A stretch of 64,000 nucleotides of DNA from Fibrobacteraceae bacterium (GTDB lineage Bacteria > Fibrobacterota > Fibrobacteria > Fibrobacterales > Fibrobacteraceae): contig JAGBSH010000017.1 in the NCBI GenBank assembly GCA_017631885.1, positions 206,974 through 270,973 on the forward strand. The letters are read 5' to 3'. Numbering within the stretch: position 1 is the stretch's first letter; each line of letters opens with the position of its first letter. Both the position numbers and the translations under genes were made by a program. Shown piece after piece: positions 35,650-44,773 of this stretch. The notes beneath the pieces are model-generated. The model was given only the letters and a program-made list of their open reading frames with translations, was not told the origin of the DNA and made no database searches.

Positions 35650-36620
35650 TTGTTTTCAAGCCTTTTAAAAATAAGGTCTGGTAAAATTTCATGTGCAAAG
35701 GTTTTTACCCAAGATTCTCTATCATTCAAACAAGCCACTCGTTTTAATTCTTTACCCCCCAATGCTTTAAAAAATTCTTTTGTTTCATCATCTATTTCAT
35801 AAATTGTTTCCAAATTATCTACTGTAAATGCAGGGCAAACAACGAGCACATTTTCTTTTGATTGCGCTAATTTTTCAAGTGTTTCTAATAATGATGGAGA
35901 AAGCCATTTCCCTTTTCCATATTTACTTTGGTAAGCTATTAGTGGCGTTACACCTGTAAATTCTTCAATCAGCCTAGCGCTTTCTTTGCAATCAACTTCA
36001 TAAGGGTCGCCATTATCAACACGCTTTTGCTGTATTCCATGAAATGAAAGCACTAAACGCATTCCAGGTTCGTATTTTTCTTTTATCGTCAAAGCAATTT
36101 CTCTTGCCCAAGCCTTGTGCCTACAAAAGCCTTCTGTAGCAAACACCTGCCCTTTAAATGAACTTGTTTGTAATGCACTTTGAACTTGATCGAAAACAGC
36201 TTTTGTCGTTACATCTGAACATTGTGGGTACAAAGGGACCACTTGAACTTCTTTTACACCTTGTTTTGAAAAATTATTCAAAGCGTCTGTTATGTTTGGT
36301 TTACAACCATATTGGTAAGCTAGTTCAATTGGAATTTCAGGCAATTCTCTTTTTAGTTTTTCTAAAAAAACTTTTGATTTTTCAACCAACGGCATTTTTT
36401 CAAAGCCATTAGAGTCAAACATTCTTTTGTATTTATTTAATGATTTTTTCCGACTTAATGGGATTATTACATAACGTAGCAAAGGCTTCCAAAAAAAAGG
36501 TGGATTTCCTAAAGTATGAGGATCGCCTAAAAAATCATACAGATATTCTCCTATTTTTTGCAAAGTTAATGCTTCAGGAGAACCTAACTGTACTAGTAAA
36601 AGGCCTTTTGAAAAATTCAT
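35646..36620 (-). CDS. hemH: ferrochelatase
   Basis: 324 residues, inserts Fe2+ into protoporphyrin as the last step of classic haem synthesis. LVQLGSPEAL at the N-terminus, QYGCKPNI, the metal/porphyrin His194 (LSFHGIQQK) and the C-terminal acidic NLETIYEIDDE helix are all present. TATTTT (36632-36627) ends 6 nt before the ATG. hemN of the same pathway is at 59.0-60.4 kb. Confidence 0.93.
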   Translation of the reverse strand: MNFSKGLLLVQLGSPEALTLQKIGEYLYDFLGDPHTLGNPPFFWKPLLRYVIIPLSRKKSLNKYKRMFDSNGFEKMPLVEKSKVFLEKLKRELPEIPIELAYQYGCKPNITDALNNFSKQGVKEVQVVPLYPQCSDVTTKAVFDQVQSALQTSSFKGQVFATEGFCRHKAWAREIALTIKEKYEPGMRLVLSFHGIQQKRVDNGDPYEVDCKESARLIEEFTGVTPLIAYQSKYGKGKWLSPSLLETLEKLAQSKENVLVVCPAFTVDNLETIYEIDDETKEFFKALGGKELKRVACLNDRESWVKTFAHEILPDLIFKRLENK

Positions 36621-36706
36621 GCATAAAAAATAATTATTTAGTTATATTTTAGTAGTTATTAAATTGATAGCAAGACTAAAAATTGGCTATCAAAATAGGG
36701 AGTTTT

Positions 36707-38173
36707 ATGGCTTTAAAAGAGCGCATTAATAATTTGATGAAAACATTGTGCGACGACATTGTCGAAAGAGATGTTTTTTTACAAATTATTTTTCTTTGTC
36801 TTTTCACCAATCAACCTATCAATATTTGTGGCCGCAGTGGTTCTGGCAAATCACTACTAGTTCGTAGAGCAAAACATGCTTTCCATAATAACAAAGCTTT
36901 ACTTTTTGGCAGAAGGTTTCTTTCTTTACCAGAAAAACTAGATGATTTCGATATGGTTCTTTTTCAGGATTTTGACGGAGACAATACAGAAACCAAGAAA
37001 ACGTTACAAATCATTTTCCAAGAATTTGAAAACAAGCCTATTTTAATTACAGGCACTCGCCGCCCTGAAAGAACTTTAAGCGATGCAGGCATTATTGATA
37101 GCATTACTGTTTCCCTTAGTCTCCCTGAACACATTTCTTCTGATTCTTTAAAATTATTACTTTCAACTACCCACGATGAAGATGCTTTTTCCGTTCCAGA
37201 AGAACTACAAATTTCAACCGAAGAAAAAAAACAATGGCTTTCTGAAATCAGAAACATTTCTATTTCTGAAGATGTTTTGAATTTAATCGGTAAAATGTCA
37301 GAAACTTGTATTGAACACAAAATCTACATCTCTATCAGCAAGTGGAAAGGGCTTTTAAACCTTTTGAAAGCATTGGCTTTCTTTAATGACAGAAAAGAAG
37401 TTATTTTGACAGACGCTTTTCTTCTTGGCATGCCCATTTGGACAAGAACTCGAAATAAAGAAATTCTTGTTCCTGAATTTTTCAATCATTTTGAAAGCAT
37501 TCTTCTTAAAGACATTCCTTTGATTGGTGAAATTGAAACAGAATCATTAAATATGCGATTGACCGCTGAACGCTTGTTAAATGCTTCAGCAGATCTTTAT
37601 GATACCATTCAATTTGCCGGAGAATCTTGTATTAAATATTCTATTACCATTGCCGGAGAAACAGTTCCTCTTTATGTGCCAGAAACTTACATAAGCACAA
37701 ATGAATCGTTTCACCCTTTCAATGAGTTAAGACAAAAAGAAAAACGCGTTCTCTGTAATTTCAATGGCACTGCAATTTGCTCTATTTCTATCGATTCTTC
37801 TGTAAAAGGAATTGGCCTACGTTCTATGGCTACTTCTACAATAACCAAATCTTTTGAACATTTTGCTCGTTTACCGGCAAAAGTTTTAGAAGTTAATAAT
37901 CCAGAAAAAATGGCTCAAAACCAAAAGGCCTTTGATGAATTTAAACAATCTTTAGACTCTTCTGCAGAAGCTTATGCAAATGCAATGATTCAATTAAAAA
38001 GTATTTATAAATCGATGCAATCTTATCCAGAAGATCCATTTTTTAATAGTGAATACTATAATAAAATTCAGGGAATGATAAAACACAAATTTGAACAAGC
38101 CAATAAAATGATTCAACTTCTAAAAGAAGTCCGGCTTTTTATGAATACACCATTACCTAAAACCGAAGTTTAA
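36707..38173 (+). CDS. RavA/MoxR-like AAA+ ATPase
   Basis: 488 residues from ATG 36707, which has GGGAG at a good distance; a TTG 24 nt earlier is less likely. Walker A GRSGSGKS (42-49) follows a RavA-like N-terminus (IVERDVFLQIIFLCLF). The Walker B position reads DMVLFQDFD, and sensor-like ITGTRRPE follows. The C-terminal half has a small beta-rich domain and a helical bundle, as in RavA. RavA normally works with a VWA partner (ViaA); none is adjacent here. Confidence 0.78.
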   Translation: MALKERINNLMKTLCDDIVERDVFLQIIFLCLFTNQPINICGRSGSGKSLLVRRAKHAFHNNKALLFGRRFLSLPEKLDDFDMVLFQDFDGDNTETKKTLQIIFQEFENKPILITGTRRPERTLSDAGIIDSITVSLSLPEHISSDSLKLLLSTTHDEDAFSVPEELQISTEEKKQWLSEIRNISISEDVLNLIGKMSETCIEHKIYISISKWKGLLNLLKALAFFNDRKEVILTDAFLLGMPIWTRTRNKEILVPEFFNHFESILLKDIPLIGEIETESLNMRLTAERLLNASADLYDTIQFAGESCIKYSITIAGETVPLYVPETYISTNESFHPFNELRQKEKRVLCNFNGTAICSISIDSSVKGIGLRSMATSTITKSFEHFARLPAKVLEVNNPEKMAQNQKAFDEFKQSLDSSAEAYANAMIQLKSIYKSMQSYPEDPFFNSEYYNKIQGMIKHKFEQANKMIQLLKEVRLFMNTPLPKTEV

Positions 38174-38177
38174 TTTT

Positions 38178-38552
38178 TTAAAAAGAAATATCTGAAAAAT
38201 CTTCTCGAAATACAAGTAAAATGGCGTGTTGCGGAACAATCACGTAACGTTCGTGGTTAACTTCTATTTCATGACCTGCATTATGCAAGTAAAGGGCGTG
38301 ATCCCCTTCTTGGACTTGCAATGGGACATAATTCTGTGATTCAGAAATTTCTCTTAAGAATTGGTCTGGCTCTTGTGGTGCAGGAATCGGATAACCAGGG
38401 CCTGTTTTTACCACAATCCCTGTATGTACTGCATGACTTTCTTTAACACTTGGTGGCAAATAAAGGCCTCCACCTGTTACATTTGATTCAGCGATAGGCT
38501 TCAACAAAACTCTATCACCTATGACCACGATATTTTTGATGTTTTTATCCAT
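38178..38552 (-). CDS. GroES-like (Cpn10) protein with an inserted loop
   Basis: 124 residues against about 95 for GroES. The N-terminal strand VIGDRVLLKPI, mobile-loop region GGGLYLPPSVKESHAVHTGIVV and VKTGPG match Cpn10, as does the end (HEIEVNHERYVIV). About 25 extra residues (PAPQEPDQFLREISESQNYV) sit in the roof region. No groEL lies nearby, so it may be a second, specialised co-chaperonin. The 3' end is 5 nt from the RavA-like gene. Confidence 0.8.
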   Translation of the reverse strand: MDKNIKNIVVIGDRVLLKPIAESNVTGGGLYLPPSVKESHAVHTGIVVKTGPGYPIPAPQEPDQFLREISESQNYVPLQVQEGDHALYLHNAGHEIEVNHERYVIVPQHAILLVFREDFSDISF

Positions 38553-38601
38553 AGCGACAAAAAATAGAAATTCCTTTTCTAATTCAAAAAATTATATTCG
38601 A

Positions 38602-39477
38602 ATGGTGAAGTTCTTTTTATTATGGTTTGCCTTTTTGGCATTTGTTCTACTCTATTTCAGATTTTCTTCTATTGGAAAATCCAGGTGGAATGTTTTTCAA
38701 AAATACGCAAAGTTACGCTACAAAAAAATTCTTACCTTTAGCTTCATTTTTTTTCTTCTACTATTTAGCGGTATTGAATCTTTTCATTTGCTTTCAAATT
38801 CTAAAGAAACAAAATCTTCCTTTGATTCATATAAAACTTATTCCTTGGACCTTTTAAAATCCGATTCTTTTTCACCTTTTGTTACTATTGAAGATTCTTC
38901 AGCTTTTTTTTGTTTTGAACTTGTTGCAATAGTTCCGACAGCAATAAAAACCCTTTTTGACATTTCCGGGAAAAACATTGTCCCATTACTCAAAGTGCAA
39001 AATGAAAAACAAATTTTTTTACAAATCAAAGGTTTTCACTCTTTTAAAAATCGCGGTATAAAAACAAAAAAACTCCTTCAAAAAAGGCTTGGTAAAAATT
39101 ATATCGTTGAATTTTCAGAATCAGCTCATGGGGCTTTTCTTTCTATAACTTACAAAGGTGCTCCTTGGAAAAAAGATGAAGTTCTTGCTTTACCAACAGC
39201 CGTTGCTGCAAGACAATATGGCGTATTGCCAGAACATTTACTTTCTTTTTATGCAACGCTTTACCCACTTGATTCTCTAAATTTATTAGAAAGATTTCCT
39301 CCCGATTCTATCGCTCATTTGTTCAAAGAAGCAATGCCAGCAAAAGATGATTCTACCATGTTTGCTTACACTATTCGAAAAGCGTTACCTTCTATTGCAA
39401 AAGATTCTGCAATGATTTCTGTTTATGCTTCTATTGCTAAAGATTTTTCTAAATACTTTAAAAAGTATGGTTTTTAA
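38602..39477 (+). CDS. membrane-anchored protein of unknown function
   Basis: About 291 residues. Two membrane helices at about 3-20 and 45-63, then a long soluble region rich in Ser/Lys/Phe with two related helical segments (AFYATLYPLDSLNLLERF-like). A TATATT box lies 3 nt before the ATG at 38602 and 6 nt before a GTG at 38605 (second codon), so the GTG may be the true start. No family recognised. The end overlaps the convergent acyltransferase gene by 20 nt. Confidence 0.55.
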   Translation: MVKFFLLWFAFLAFVLLYFRFSSIGKSRWNVFQKYAKLRYKKILTFSFIFFLLLFSGIESFHLLSNSKETKSSFDSYKTYSLDLLKSDSFSPFVTIEDSSAFFCFELVAIVPTAIKTLFDISGKNIVPLLKVQNEKQIFLQIKGFHSFKNRGIKTKKLLQKRLGKNYIVEFSESAHGAFLSITYKGAPWKKDEVLALPTAVAARQYGVLPEHLLSFYATLYPLDSLNLLERFPPDSIAHLFKEAMPAKDDSTMFAYTIRKALPSIAKDSAMISVYASIAKDFSKYFKKYGF

Positions 39478-40513
39478 AAAAGATTTTTCTAAATGATACC
39501 AAATCTTTTTGTGCGCAAAACCATGGTATTATTTTTTTACAAATCGGAATAACGGCTAAATAAGAAAACATGGTTAAAGTAAAAATCAATACGACTGCAA
39601 GCATTGGGTTTAGTGTAAAACTAAGAGAATGATAAATTTTAATACAAACCCATAAAATCCAGCCATGTGTTAAAAGAATAATAATCGAATACCTTCCAAA
39701 ATAAGAAACCAATGGAAGTTTATTTATTTTTTTTGAAAGTAAAAGAATGCCTAATGTTCCGCTTAAACCATAAGCATACATAGCAAAAACAGACATCGAA
39801 ATTTTATTTTCTAAATAATGCACGCTTTCATTACAAAAAATAAGTGGGACAGCTAGTAAGCTAATTGCAAAAACAAGATTCCATTTATCTAATTTATTTG
39901 GAAAAACCAATGGCGTGTAACGGTAGATTAAAAAACCACACAAGAAAAAAGGTAATGCCGTCATAGCAGAATCAAGAAACATCGGTAAATTAATTTGTTT
40001 ATAACCTAATAGACAACCAACAAAGCCCACTAAAATTGAAAATAAAATTAAATAGCGCATCCAATTTTTATGGAAACATTGGTGAGCTAAAATGTATAAA
40101 GCATAAAAGATTAAATTCACAAAAAACAAACCTAACAAGAACCAAATAGGAATATTAGGAAAACTTTCCTGAAAGAAAAATGATAACCAAATATCTGATT
40201 TTGGAAAAGAACGAAGATTAAAATAAGCCAATAGATAAGGCAAAGTACACGATGTCGTTAAAAAGAAAAAAACAAATGGAATAAATAACTTGTTAAACTT
40301 TTTTTCCAAAAACTCTAAAAATCCGCTATACGATTTAAAAAAGAGTCCAGATAAAAAAAAGTATAACGGCATTCGAAAAGAAGCTAACCCTAATTTAAAA
40401 GGATAATCAGAAACTCCAAAAGTACTTGTCACATGCTGAAATACAACAAGCATAATACACAAGCCTTTGGCTAAATCAATAAACTCTAAACGATTTGTTT
40501 TTTGATTGTCCAT
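39458..40513 (-). CDS. acyltransferase-3 family membrane protein
   Basis: 351 residues with about ten membrane helices. The N-terminal FIDLAKGLCIMLVVFQHV is the typical acyltransferase-3 block with its conserved His, followed by SFRMPLYFFLSGLFF. Such proteins O-acetylate or O-succinylate cell-surface glycans. It starts at the last base of the upstream BASS transporter stop, so they form an operon; no glycan cluster is adjacent. Confidence 0.85.
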   Translation of the reverse strand: MDNQKTNRLEFIDLAKGLCIMLVVFQHVTSTFGVSDYPFKLGLASFRMPLYFFLSGLFFKSYSGFLEFLEKKFNKLFIPFVFFFLTTSCTLPYLLAYFNLRSFPKSDIWLSFFFQESFPNIPIWFLLGLFFVNLIFYALYILAHQCFHKNWMRYLILFSILVGFVGCLLGYKQINLPMFLDSAMTALPFFLCGFLIYRYTPLVFPNKLDKWNLVFAISLLAVPLIFCNESVHYLENKISMSVFAMYAYGLSGTLGILLLSKKINKLPLVSYFGRYSIIILLTHGWILWVCIKIYHSLSFTLNPMLAVVLIFTLTMFSYLAVIPICKKIIPWFCAQKDLVSFRKIFFKNHTF

Positions 40514-41430
40514 TATTCTGATTTTAACTTGCTAGGTTTTACTTTTGCCGTCATAAAACTCAAGACTAAATTTTGCCACACAACATACCAAATAGGACCA
40601 AGGACAACTAACGGCATTTCTTTTGCAAATGTTTGCGCTAAGATAATGATTAAAACCGTATTCTTTTGACCTAAACTTTGAGAAAATTCAATCGGGTGTT
40701 TGGGCTTACCTATAAACCAACCTACGACAAAAAGCAAAACACAAAAAATTAAAGAAAGTACACCCATTCCAAAGAACATATTCCAATCCATATTTTCCAT
40801 ATTTTGAATTTTATAGCTGGCATTACTTATTATTAAAAAAACAGCAAAAGTCCAAATAAATATGGTGTATTTTTGAAACCTTAAAAATTTATCAGCAAAA
40901 CTTGGATTAAAAATTCTCATTCCAAACGCTAGTGCTAATGGAATAGTAACAATCGGCTGCATTTTATTGAAAATCGCTTTTGCCATTTCAAAGTAAAGTT
41001 CCAACGTATAAGTGTTAGTAAAATAACCAAATACCAATGGAATAGAAAAACAAGCAATAACATGACCAATAATAAAGATTTTAAGCATCAATACCGGATT
41101 TCCACCTAAAATTTTAGACATTGCTGGTGCAGCATTTGCTGGAGGCGATAAAGCAAGTAAAATGCCTGCCAGCAAAAATTCTTTTGGCAAGTTGAAAAAT
41201 ACAGTCAAAACAAAAAGCAGAAGCGTTAAAAAAAGACCTAGAACTAAAGCTCGGATTTCTATTCTAAATGTAAAATGATGTTCTTGAGGAGGGATTTTAG
41301 AAATAAATGTTAAAAACATCATCATACCAATAAGGAATGGTAAAATATTTGAACCCGCATGAAATTGAGGTAAAAAAATTCCAAAAACAATAGCTAAAGG
41401 CATTAAAATAGAGCGAATATTTGCAGTCAT
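40513..41430 (-). CDS. bile acid:sodium symporter (BASS) family transporter
   Basis: 305 residues, about ten membrane helices. LSPPANAAPAMSKILGGNPVLML and GQKNTVLIIILAQTF match the crossover helices of BASS proteins, which use Na+ to take up organic anions. The substrate cannot be read from the sequence. TAGATT (41443-41438) ends 7 nt before the ATG. Confidence 0.8.
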   Translation of the reverse strand: MTANIRSILMPLAIVFGIFLPQFHAGSNILPFLIGMMMFLTFISKIPPQEHHFTFRIEIRALVLGLFLTLLLFVLTVFFNLPKEFLLAGILLALSPPANAAPAMSKILGGNPVLMLKIFIIGHVIACFSIPLVFGYFTNTYTLELYFEMAKAIFNKMQPIVTIPLALAFGMRIFNPSFADKFLRFQKYTIFIWTFAVFLIISNASYKIQNMENMDWNMFFGMGVLSLIFCVLLFVVGWFIGKPKHPIEFSQSLGQKNTVLIIILAQTFAKEMPLVVLGPIWYVVWQNLVLSFMTAKVKPSKLKSE

Positions 41431-41509
41431 GGGCGAAAATCTAGAAAGAAAATCAAAAATCAGGTATTCTGAGACTTTTTTTAATTGTCCTATTTTTTAT
41501 CTTTGGCTC

Positions 41510-42892
41510 ATGCTTTTATCTTCATTTTCAGCTCAACCATTAGAGACAAAAGTTATTAAAAAGCGAAAGCACTCGAATCCTATTCTTTTTGTGATTCTTG
41601 GTTATTTTGCTTTTATCTTGGTTGGAACACTGTTTTTATCACTGCCTTTTGCTCAAAAAGAAAGCATTAGTTTTTTAGATAATTTTTTCATTGCTACTTC
41701 TGCTATTTGCGTTACAGGGCTTGCTACTATTGATATTGGTACTATGTATTCTCATGCAGGGCATTGGATAATTCTTCTTTTAATGCAAATCGGTGGACTT
41801 GGTATTATGACTATTTCCACTACTTTAATTTTGCTTGCAGGAATGCGCCCAGGATTTAGCCACCAATCTGTTTTTCTTGATCAATTTTCACCAGAAAATC
41901 TTTCACCAAATAAAGTGTTAAAAGCCGTTTTACCTTTTACATTTGGAATTGAAGCTATTGGTTTACTAGTTTATTTCACGCAATTTTCTGAACCAGACCT
42001 TTACAATAGATTCTTTTCGGCATTGTTCCAAACTATCAGTTCTTTTTGCAATGTAGGGTTCACATTATACCCCAATTCTTTAATACAGTACGGCTCTAAT
42101 TCTTTAGTTGTAATCACGTCTGCTTTATTGGTTCTTGCCGGAAGCTTTGGCTTTTTAGCCATTACAGAACTCCCTTACTTATTTTCATCTAAAAAGAAAA
42201 TTTCATTACACACTAAACTTGCCATGCTAGTTACTGGCATTCTTGTTGTGCTTTCTATGATTTTTTTCTTTGCTGTAGAACATTCAAATTCTCTTTCTTC
42301 TCTTGCCTTTGGTGACAAACTTTTAGCAGCATTTTCATTTTCTTCTATTTCAAGAACGGCTGGCATAAACCTTTCTGATTTTACAACCCTTTCTAGTGCA
42401 TCTTTATTCTTAACTATTCTCTTAATGTTTATTGGGGCTAATCCTGGCAGTTGTGGTGGCGGTATCAAAACAACAACAGCAGCCGTAATAGCTATTCTTG
42501 GAATAAATCGTTTACTCGGAAAAGAAAAAACAATGGTTTTTGGCAGAACAATTCCACAAGAAACGGTAAACAAAGCTATTTACATTTTCATTATTGGTGT
42601 AATTGTCATTATTTTCTCTTCTTTACTGCTTTTGCTTACAGAAAGTGGGAGCCAGCCCTATGCAGAAACTAGTTCATCTTTCTTAAAAATCCTTTTTGAA
42701 GTAAGCAGTGCTTATGCAACATGCGGTCTTTCTCTTGGAATCACCTCTGAACTTTCTTCACTCGGACGCCTTCTCATTTGTTTTGTTATGTTTGTAGGTA
42801 GACTTGGCCCATTATTTTTAATTTCTGCAGTTGTTTCTTCAGAAAAAGATAATGGAGTCTGGTATTCAGAAGAAAATATTATGGTAGGTTAA
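41510..42892 (+). CDS. ktrB: potassium uptake channel subunit KtrB/TrkH
   Basis: 460 residues with four M1-P-M2 repeats; filter segments include SAICVTGL, SFCNVGFTL, GANPGSCGGGIKTTT and SAYATCGLSLG, each with the conserved filter Gly. The start ATG 41510 is preferred: TATCTT (41498-41503) ends 6 nt upstream and the first helix follows after a short basic N-terminus. A longer frame reaches 41429 but lies over the divergent promoter. Followed after one base by the regulatory subunit. Confidence 0.92.
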   Translation: MLLSSFSAQPLETKVIKKRKHSNPILFVILGYFAFILVGTLFLSLPFAQKESISFLDNFFIATSAICVTGLATIDIGTMYSHAGHWIILLLMQIGGLGIMTISTTLILLAGMRPGFSHQSVFLDQFSPENLSPNKVLKAVLPFTFGIEAIGLLVYFTQFSEPDLYNRFFSALFQTISSFCNVGFTLYPNSLIQYGSNSLVVITSALLVLAGSFGFLAITELPYLFSSKKKISLHTKLAMLVTGILVVLSMIFFFAVEHSNSLSSLAFGDKLLAAFSFSSISRTAGINLSDFTTLSSASLFLTILLMFIGANPGSCGGGIKTTTAAVIAILGINRLLGKEKTMVFGRTIPQETVNKAIYIFIIGVIVIIFSSLLLLLTESGSQPYAETSSSFLKILFEVSSAYATCGLSLGITSELSSLGRLLICFVMFVGRLGPLFLISAVVSSEKDNGVWYSEENIMVG

Positions 42893-42893
42893 T

Positions 42894-43562
42894 ATGGCTT
42901 CAAAACAATTCATGGTTATCGGTTTAGGTTCCACGGGTTTCTTTTTAGCAAGACAACTCACTGCCCTTGGACACGATGTTTTTGCTATCGATAAAAACGC
43001 TGATAAAGTACAAGACATAGCATCTCTTGTAGCCCAAGCAGCTGTTGCTGATAGCACCAGAAAAAAACAACTTTTTGCTTTACCCGTTCAACGCGCTGAC
43101 TTTGTTGTGTGTTGCATTGGCGAAGATTTAGAAGCCTCACTTTTAACCATACTAAACTTAAAAGAATTTGGCGTTCCAGAATCTCGTATCATTACTAAAA
43201 GTGCAAGTTTAGAGCAATCTACCATTCTTGAACGTTTAGGCATTCCTCACGATAATATTTTCCACCCAGAACGAGACATGGCAATAGCTCTCGCAAACAG
43301 ACTGGATAAGCCCAACATGCTAGATTATCTGCCTTTCCTAGAAGGCTATTCTATTGTAGAATTGGCTTGCCCAGAACATTTTTACAATAAAACGTTAAAA
43401 GAACTTGCTTTAACAAGTAAGTACGGGATTCAGGTCATTGCTATCCGCGATACAATGGAAAAAGAACCAAAACTCGGTAATCTTGCTGATTACGTTTTAA
43501 AAGATACTGATATTCTTTTCTTACTTGGAACAAACGAAGCTTTAGAAAAAATTAAAGCTTAG
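42894..43562 (+). CDS. ktrA: KtrA/TrkA-type potassium channel regulatory subunit
   Basis: 222 residues: one RCK_N Rossmann domain (FMVIGLGSTGFFLARQL nucleotide-binding loop, then an acidic strand end AIDKN) and one RCK_C domain from about 140. One N/C pair makes it KtrA-like, unlike the double TrkA. It binds ATP/ADP and gates the KtrB channel. The end overlaps the convergent Fur-family gene by 11 nt. Confidence 0.92.
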   Translation: MASKQFMVIGLGSTGFFLARQLTALGHDVFAIDKNADKVQDIASLVAQAAVADSTRKKQLFALPVQRADFVVCCIGEDLEASLLTILNLKEFGVPESRIITKSASLEQSTILERLGIPHDNIFHPERDMAIALANRLDKPNMLDYLPFLEGYSIVELACPEHFYNKTLKELALTSKYGIQVIAIRDTMEKEPKLGNLADYVLKDTDILFLLGTNEALEKIKA

Positions 43563-43962
43563 CTTTATTGCATTCTTCGCAAACACCAAAAGCATACAAT
43601 TGCGACTCCTGAATAACAAAACCTTTCGGGAGTTTAGAAGCAATATCTTCTGGTGGAATTTCTAAATCAAAAACTTTTTGACAACATTTACAAAAAAAAT
43701 GAGAATGCGGGGTTGTATCTGCGTCATAACGTAAAAAGCCTTCCCCGAAATCCAAATGGATAGCAAGGCCATTTTCACAAAACGCATCTAACGTATTATA
43801 AACGGTAGTTCTTGAAAGTGTTGGCAATTCAGGCAACAATTCTTGATAAATCAAATCCACTGTTGGGTGATTTCTTTTATCTAAAAGATATTGGAGAATC
43901 TTTGCCCTTTGGATAGAAGGACGCATTCCTCTATTTTGAAATTTCTGAATAGCATTTTCCAA
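43552..43962 (-). CDS. Fur-family repressor, probably PerR
   Basis: 136 residues. Winged-helix RPSIQRAKILQYLL and TVYNTLDAFCENGL (recognition helix), metal-site HSHFFCKCC and structural-zinc pairs CxxC (CKCC and CEECN). Its pairing with rubrerythrin and the PerR-type box upstream favour a peroxide sensor over an iron sensor. The TTG at 43962 is preferred: GGAGG lies 5 nt upstream, whereas the ATG at 43974 overlaps that site and abuts a terminator T tract. Confidence 0.85.
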   Translation of the reverse strand: MENAIQKFQNRGMRPSIQRAKILQYLLDKRNHPTVDLIYQELLPELPTLSRTTVYNTLDAFCENGLAIHLDFGEGFLRYDADTTPHSHFFCKCCQKVFDLEIPPEDIASKLPKGFVIQESQLYAFGVCEECNKAKL

Positions 43963-43974
43963 AAGGACCTCCAT

Positions 43975-44000
43975 AAAAAAAGGGTGGGGATACCCCACCC
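43975..44000 (-). terminator. terminator between rubrerythrin and the Fur-family gene
   Basis: Perfect 8-bp stem GGGTGGGG/CCCCACCC with loop TAT (43982-44000) followed by seven T residues (43981-43975) on the reverse strand. The regulator ribosome-binding site follows at once. Confidence 0.92.
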
Positions 44001-44011
44001 AAAATCAGTTA

Positions 44012-44569
44012 TTACTTAGAAAAATAGCGACGGAGAAGGCCTTGGAATGCAGAACCATGGCGTGCTTCGTCTTTGCACATTTCGTGAACAGTATCATGAA
44101 TAGCATCATAACCAAGTTCTTTTGCGCGTTTTGCCAAAACTAGTTTTCCTTCGGTAGCGCCAGCTTCAGCAGCTACGCGAAGTTCAAGATTCTTCTTAGT
44201 ATCAGCATAAACTACTTCTCCAAGAAGTTCGGCAAATTTTGCAGCGTGTTCTGCTTCTTCAATAGCAATGCGTTTATAAGCTTCAGCCACTTCTGGATAA
44301 CCTTCACGATCAGCCTGACGGCTCATAGCCAAATACATACCTACTTCGGTACATTCGCCAGCAAAGTTTTCTCGGAGCCCTTGGACTACTTCTGGATCAA
44401 GACCTTGAGCAACGCCAATTTTATGTTCATCTGCCCAGACAATATTTTCAGAAGTGGATTCTGTCTTTTCATTAAACTTTGATTTAGGGGCTTTGCACTG
44501 TGGGCAAGAATCTGGAGCTTCTGGTCCCATGTGAACATAACCGCAAACGCTGCAAATCCAAACTTTCAT
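44012..44569 (-). CDS. rubrerythrin (rubredoxin domain first)
   Basis: 185 residues. N-terminal rubredoxin-like iron site C6/C9/C22/C25 (CSVCGYV, CPQCKAP), then a ferritin-like diiron domain with [17 protein letters not shown] and DEARHG ligands. This reversed domain order is the reverse rubrerythrin type, an NADH-linked peroxidase of anaerobes. GGAG precedes the ATG at 44569; a longer frame lies over the operator. Confidence 0.92.
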   Translation of the reverse strand: MKVWICSVCGYVHMGPEAPDSCPQCKAPKSKFNEKTESTSENIVWADEHKIGVAQGLDPEVVQGLRENFAGECTEVGMYLAMSRQADREGYPEVAEAYKRIAIEEAEHAAKFAELLGEVVYADTKKNLELRVAAEAGATEGKLVLAKRAKELGYDAIHDTVHEMCKDEARHGSAFQGLLRRYFSK

Positions 44570-44606
44570 AATCTTTATCTCCTTCTCTCTTTCCAGAGGT
44601 TGTTTG

Positions 44607-44621
44607 TTGTAATGATTACAA
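44607..44621 (-). promoter_or_regulatory. perfect Fur/PerR-type operator
   Basis: TTGTAATGATTACAA is a 7-1-7 perfect palindrome of the PerR/Fur box type. A second half-site of similar sequence lies at about 44629-44640. It covers the predicted transcription start of rubrerythrin. Confidence 0.85.
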
Positions 44622-44648
44622 TATAAAAACAATTACAACAAAATGCAA
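44620..44648 (-). promoter_or_regulatory. promoter of rubrerythrin-Fur operon
   Basis: TTGCAT (44648-44643), a 17-nt spacer and TATATT (44625-44620) on the reverse strand. The operator overlaps the -10 end and the start site, so binding would block transcription. Confidence 0.75.
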
Positions 44649-44773
44649 GTCTTTTTTTTTAAACTTTTTTCATTTTTTTTGAAAAGTTCCCTTTTTTAAG
44701 CCATTTCCCACATTTTTCTCTTTATTTTTTTTCTTTTAAGTTTCATTTTTTCCCTTTTAATTATTTTTTCTAT
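44649..44773. other. T/C-rich intergenic tract
   Basis: About 125 bp between the divergent rubrerythrin and trmO genes. The plus strand is almost free of G, with several runs of six or more T. No hairpin or reading frame is seen; it ends in TATTTT 6 nt before trmO. Confidence 0.5.

Noticed and set aside
38178..38552. Alcohol dehydrogenase GroES-like domain
   Set aside because: The mobile loop and roof strands match Cpn10, and no dehydrogenase catalytic or NAD domain follows.
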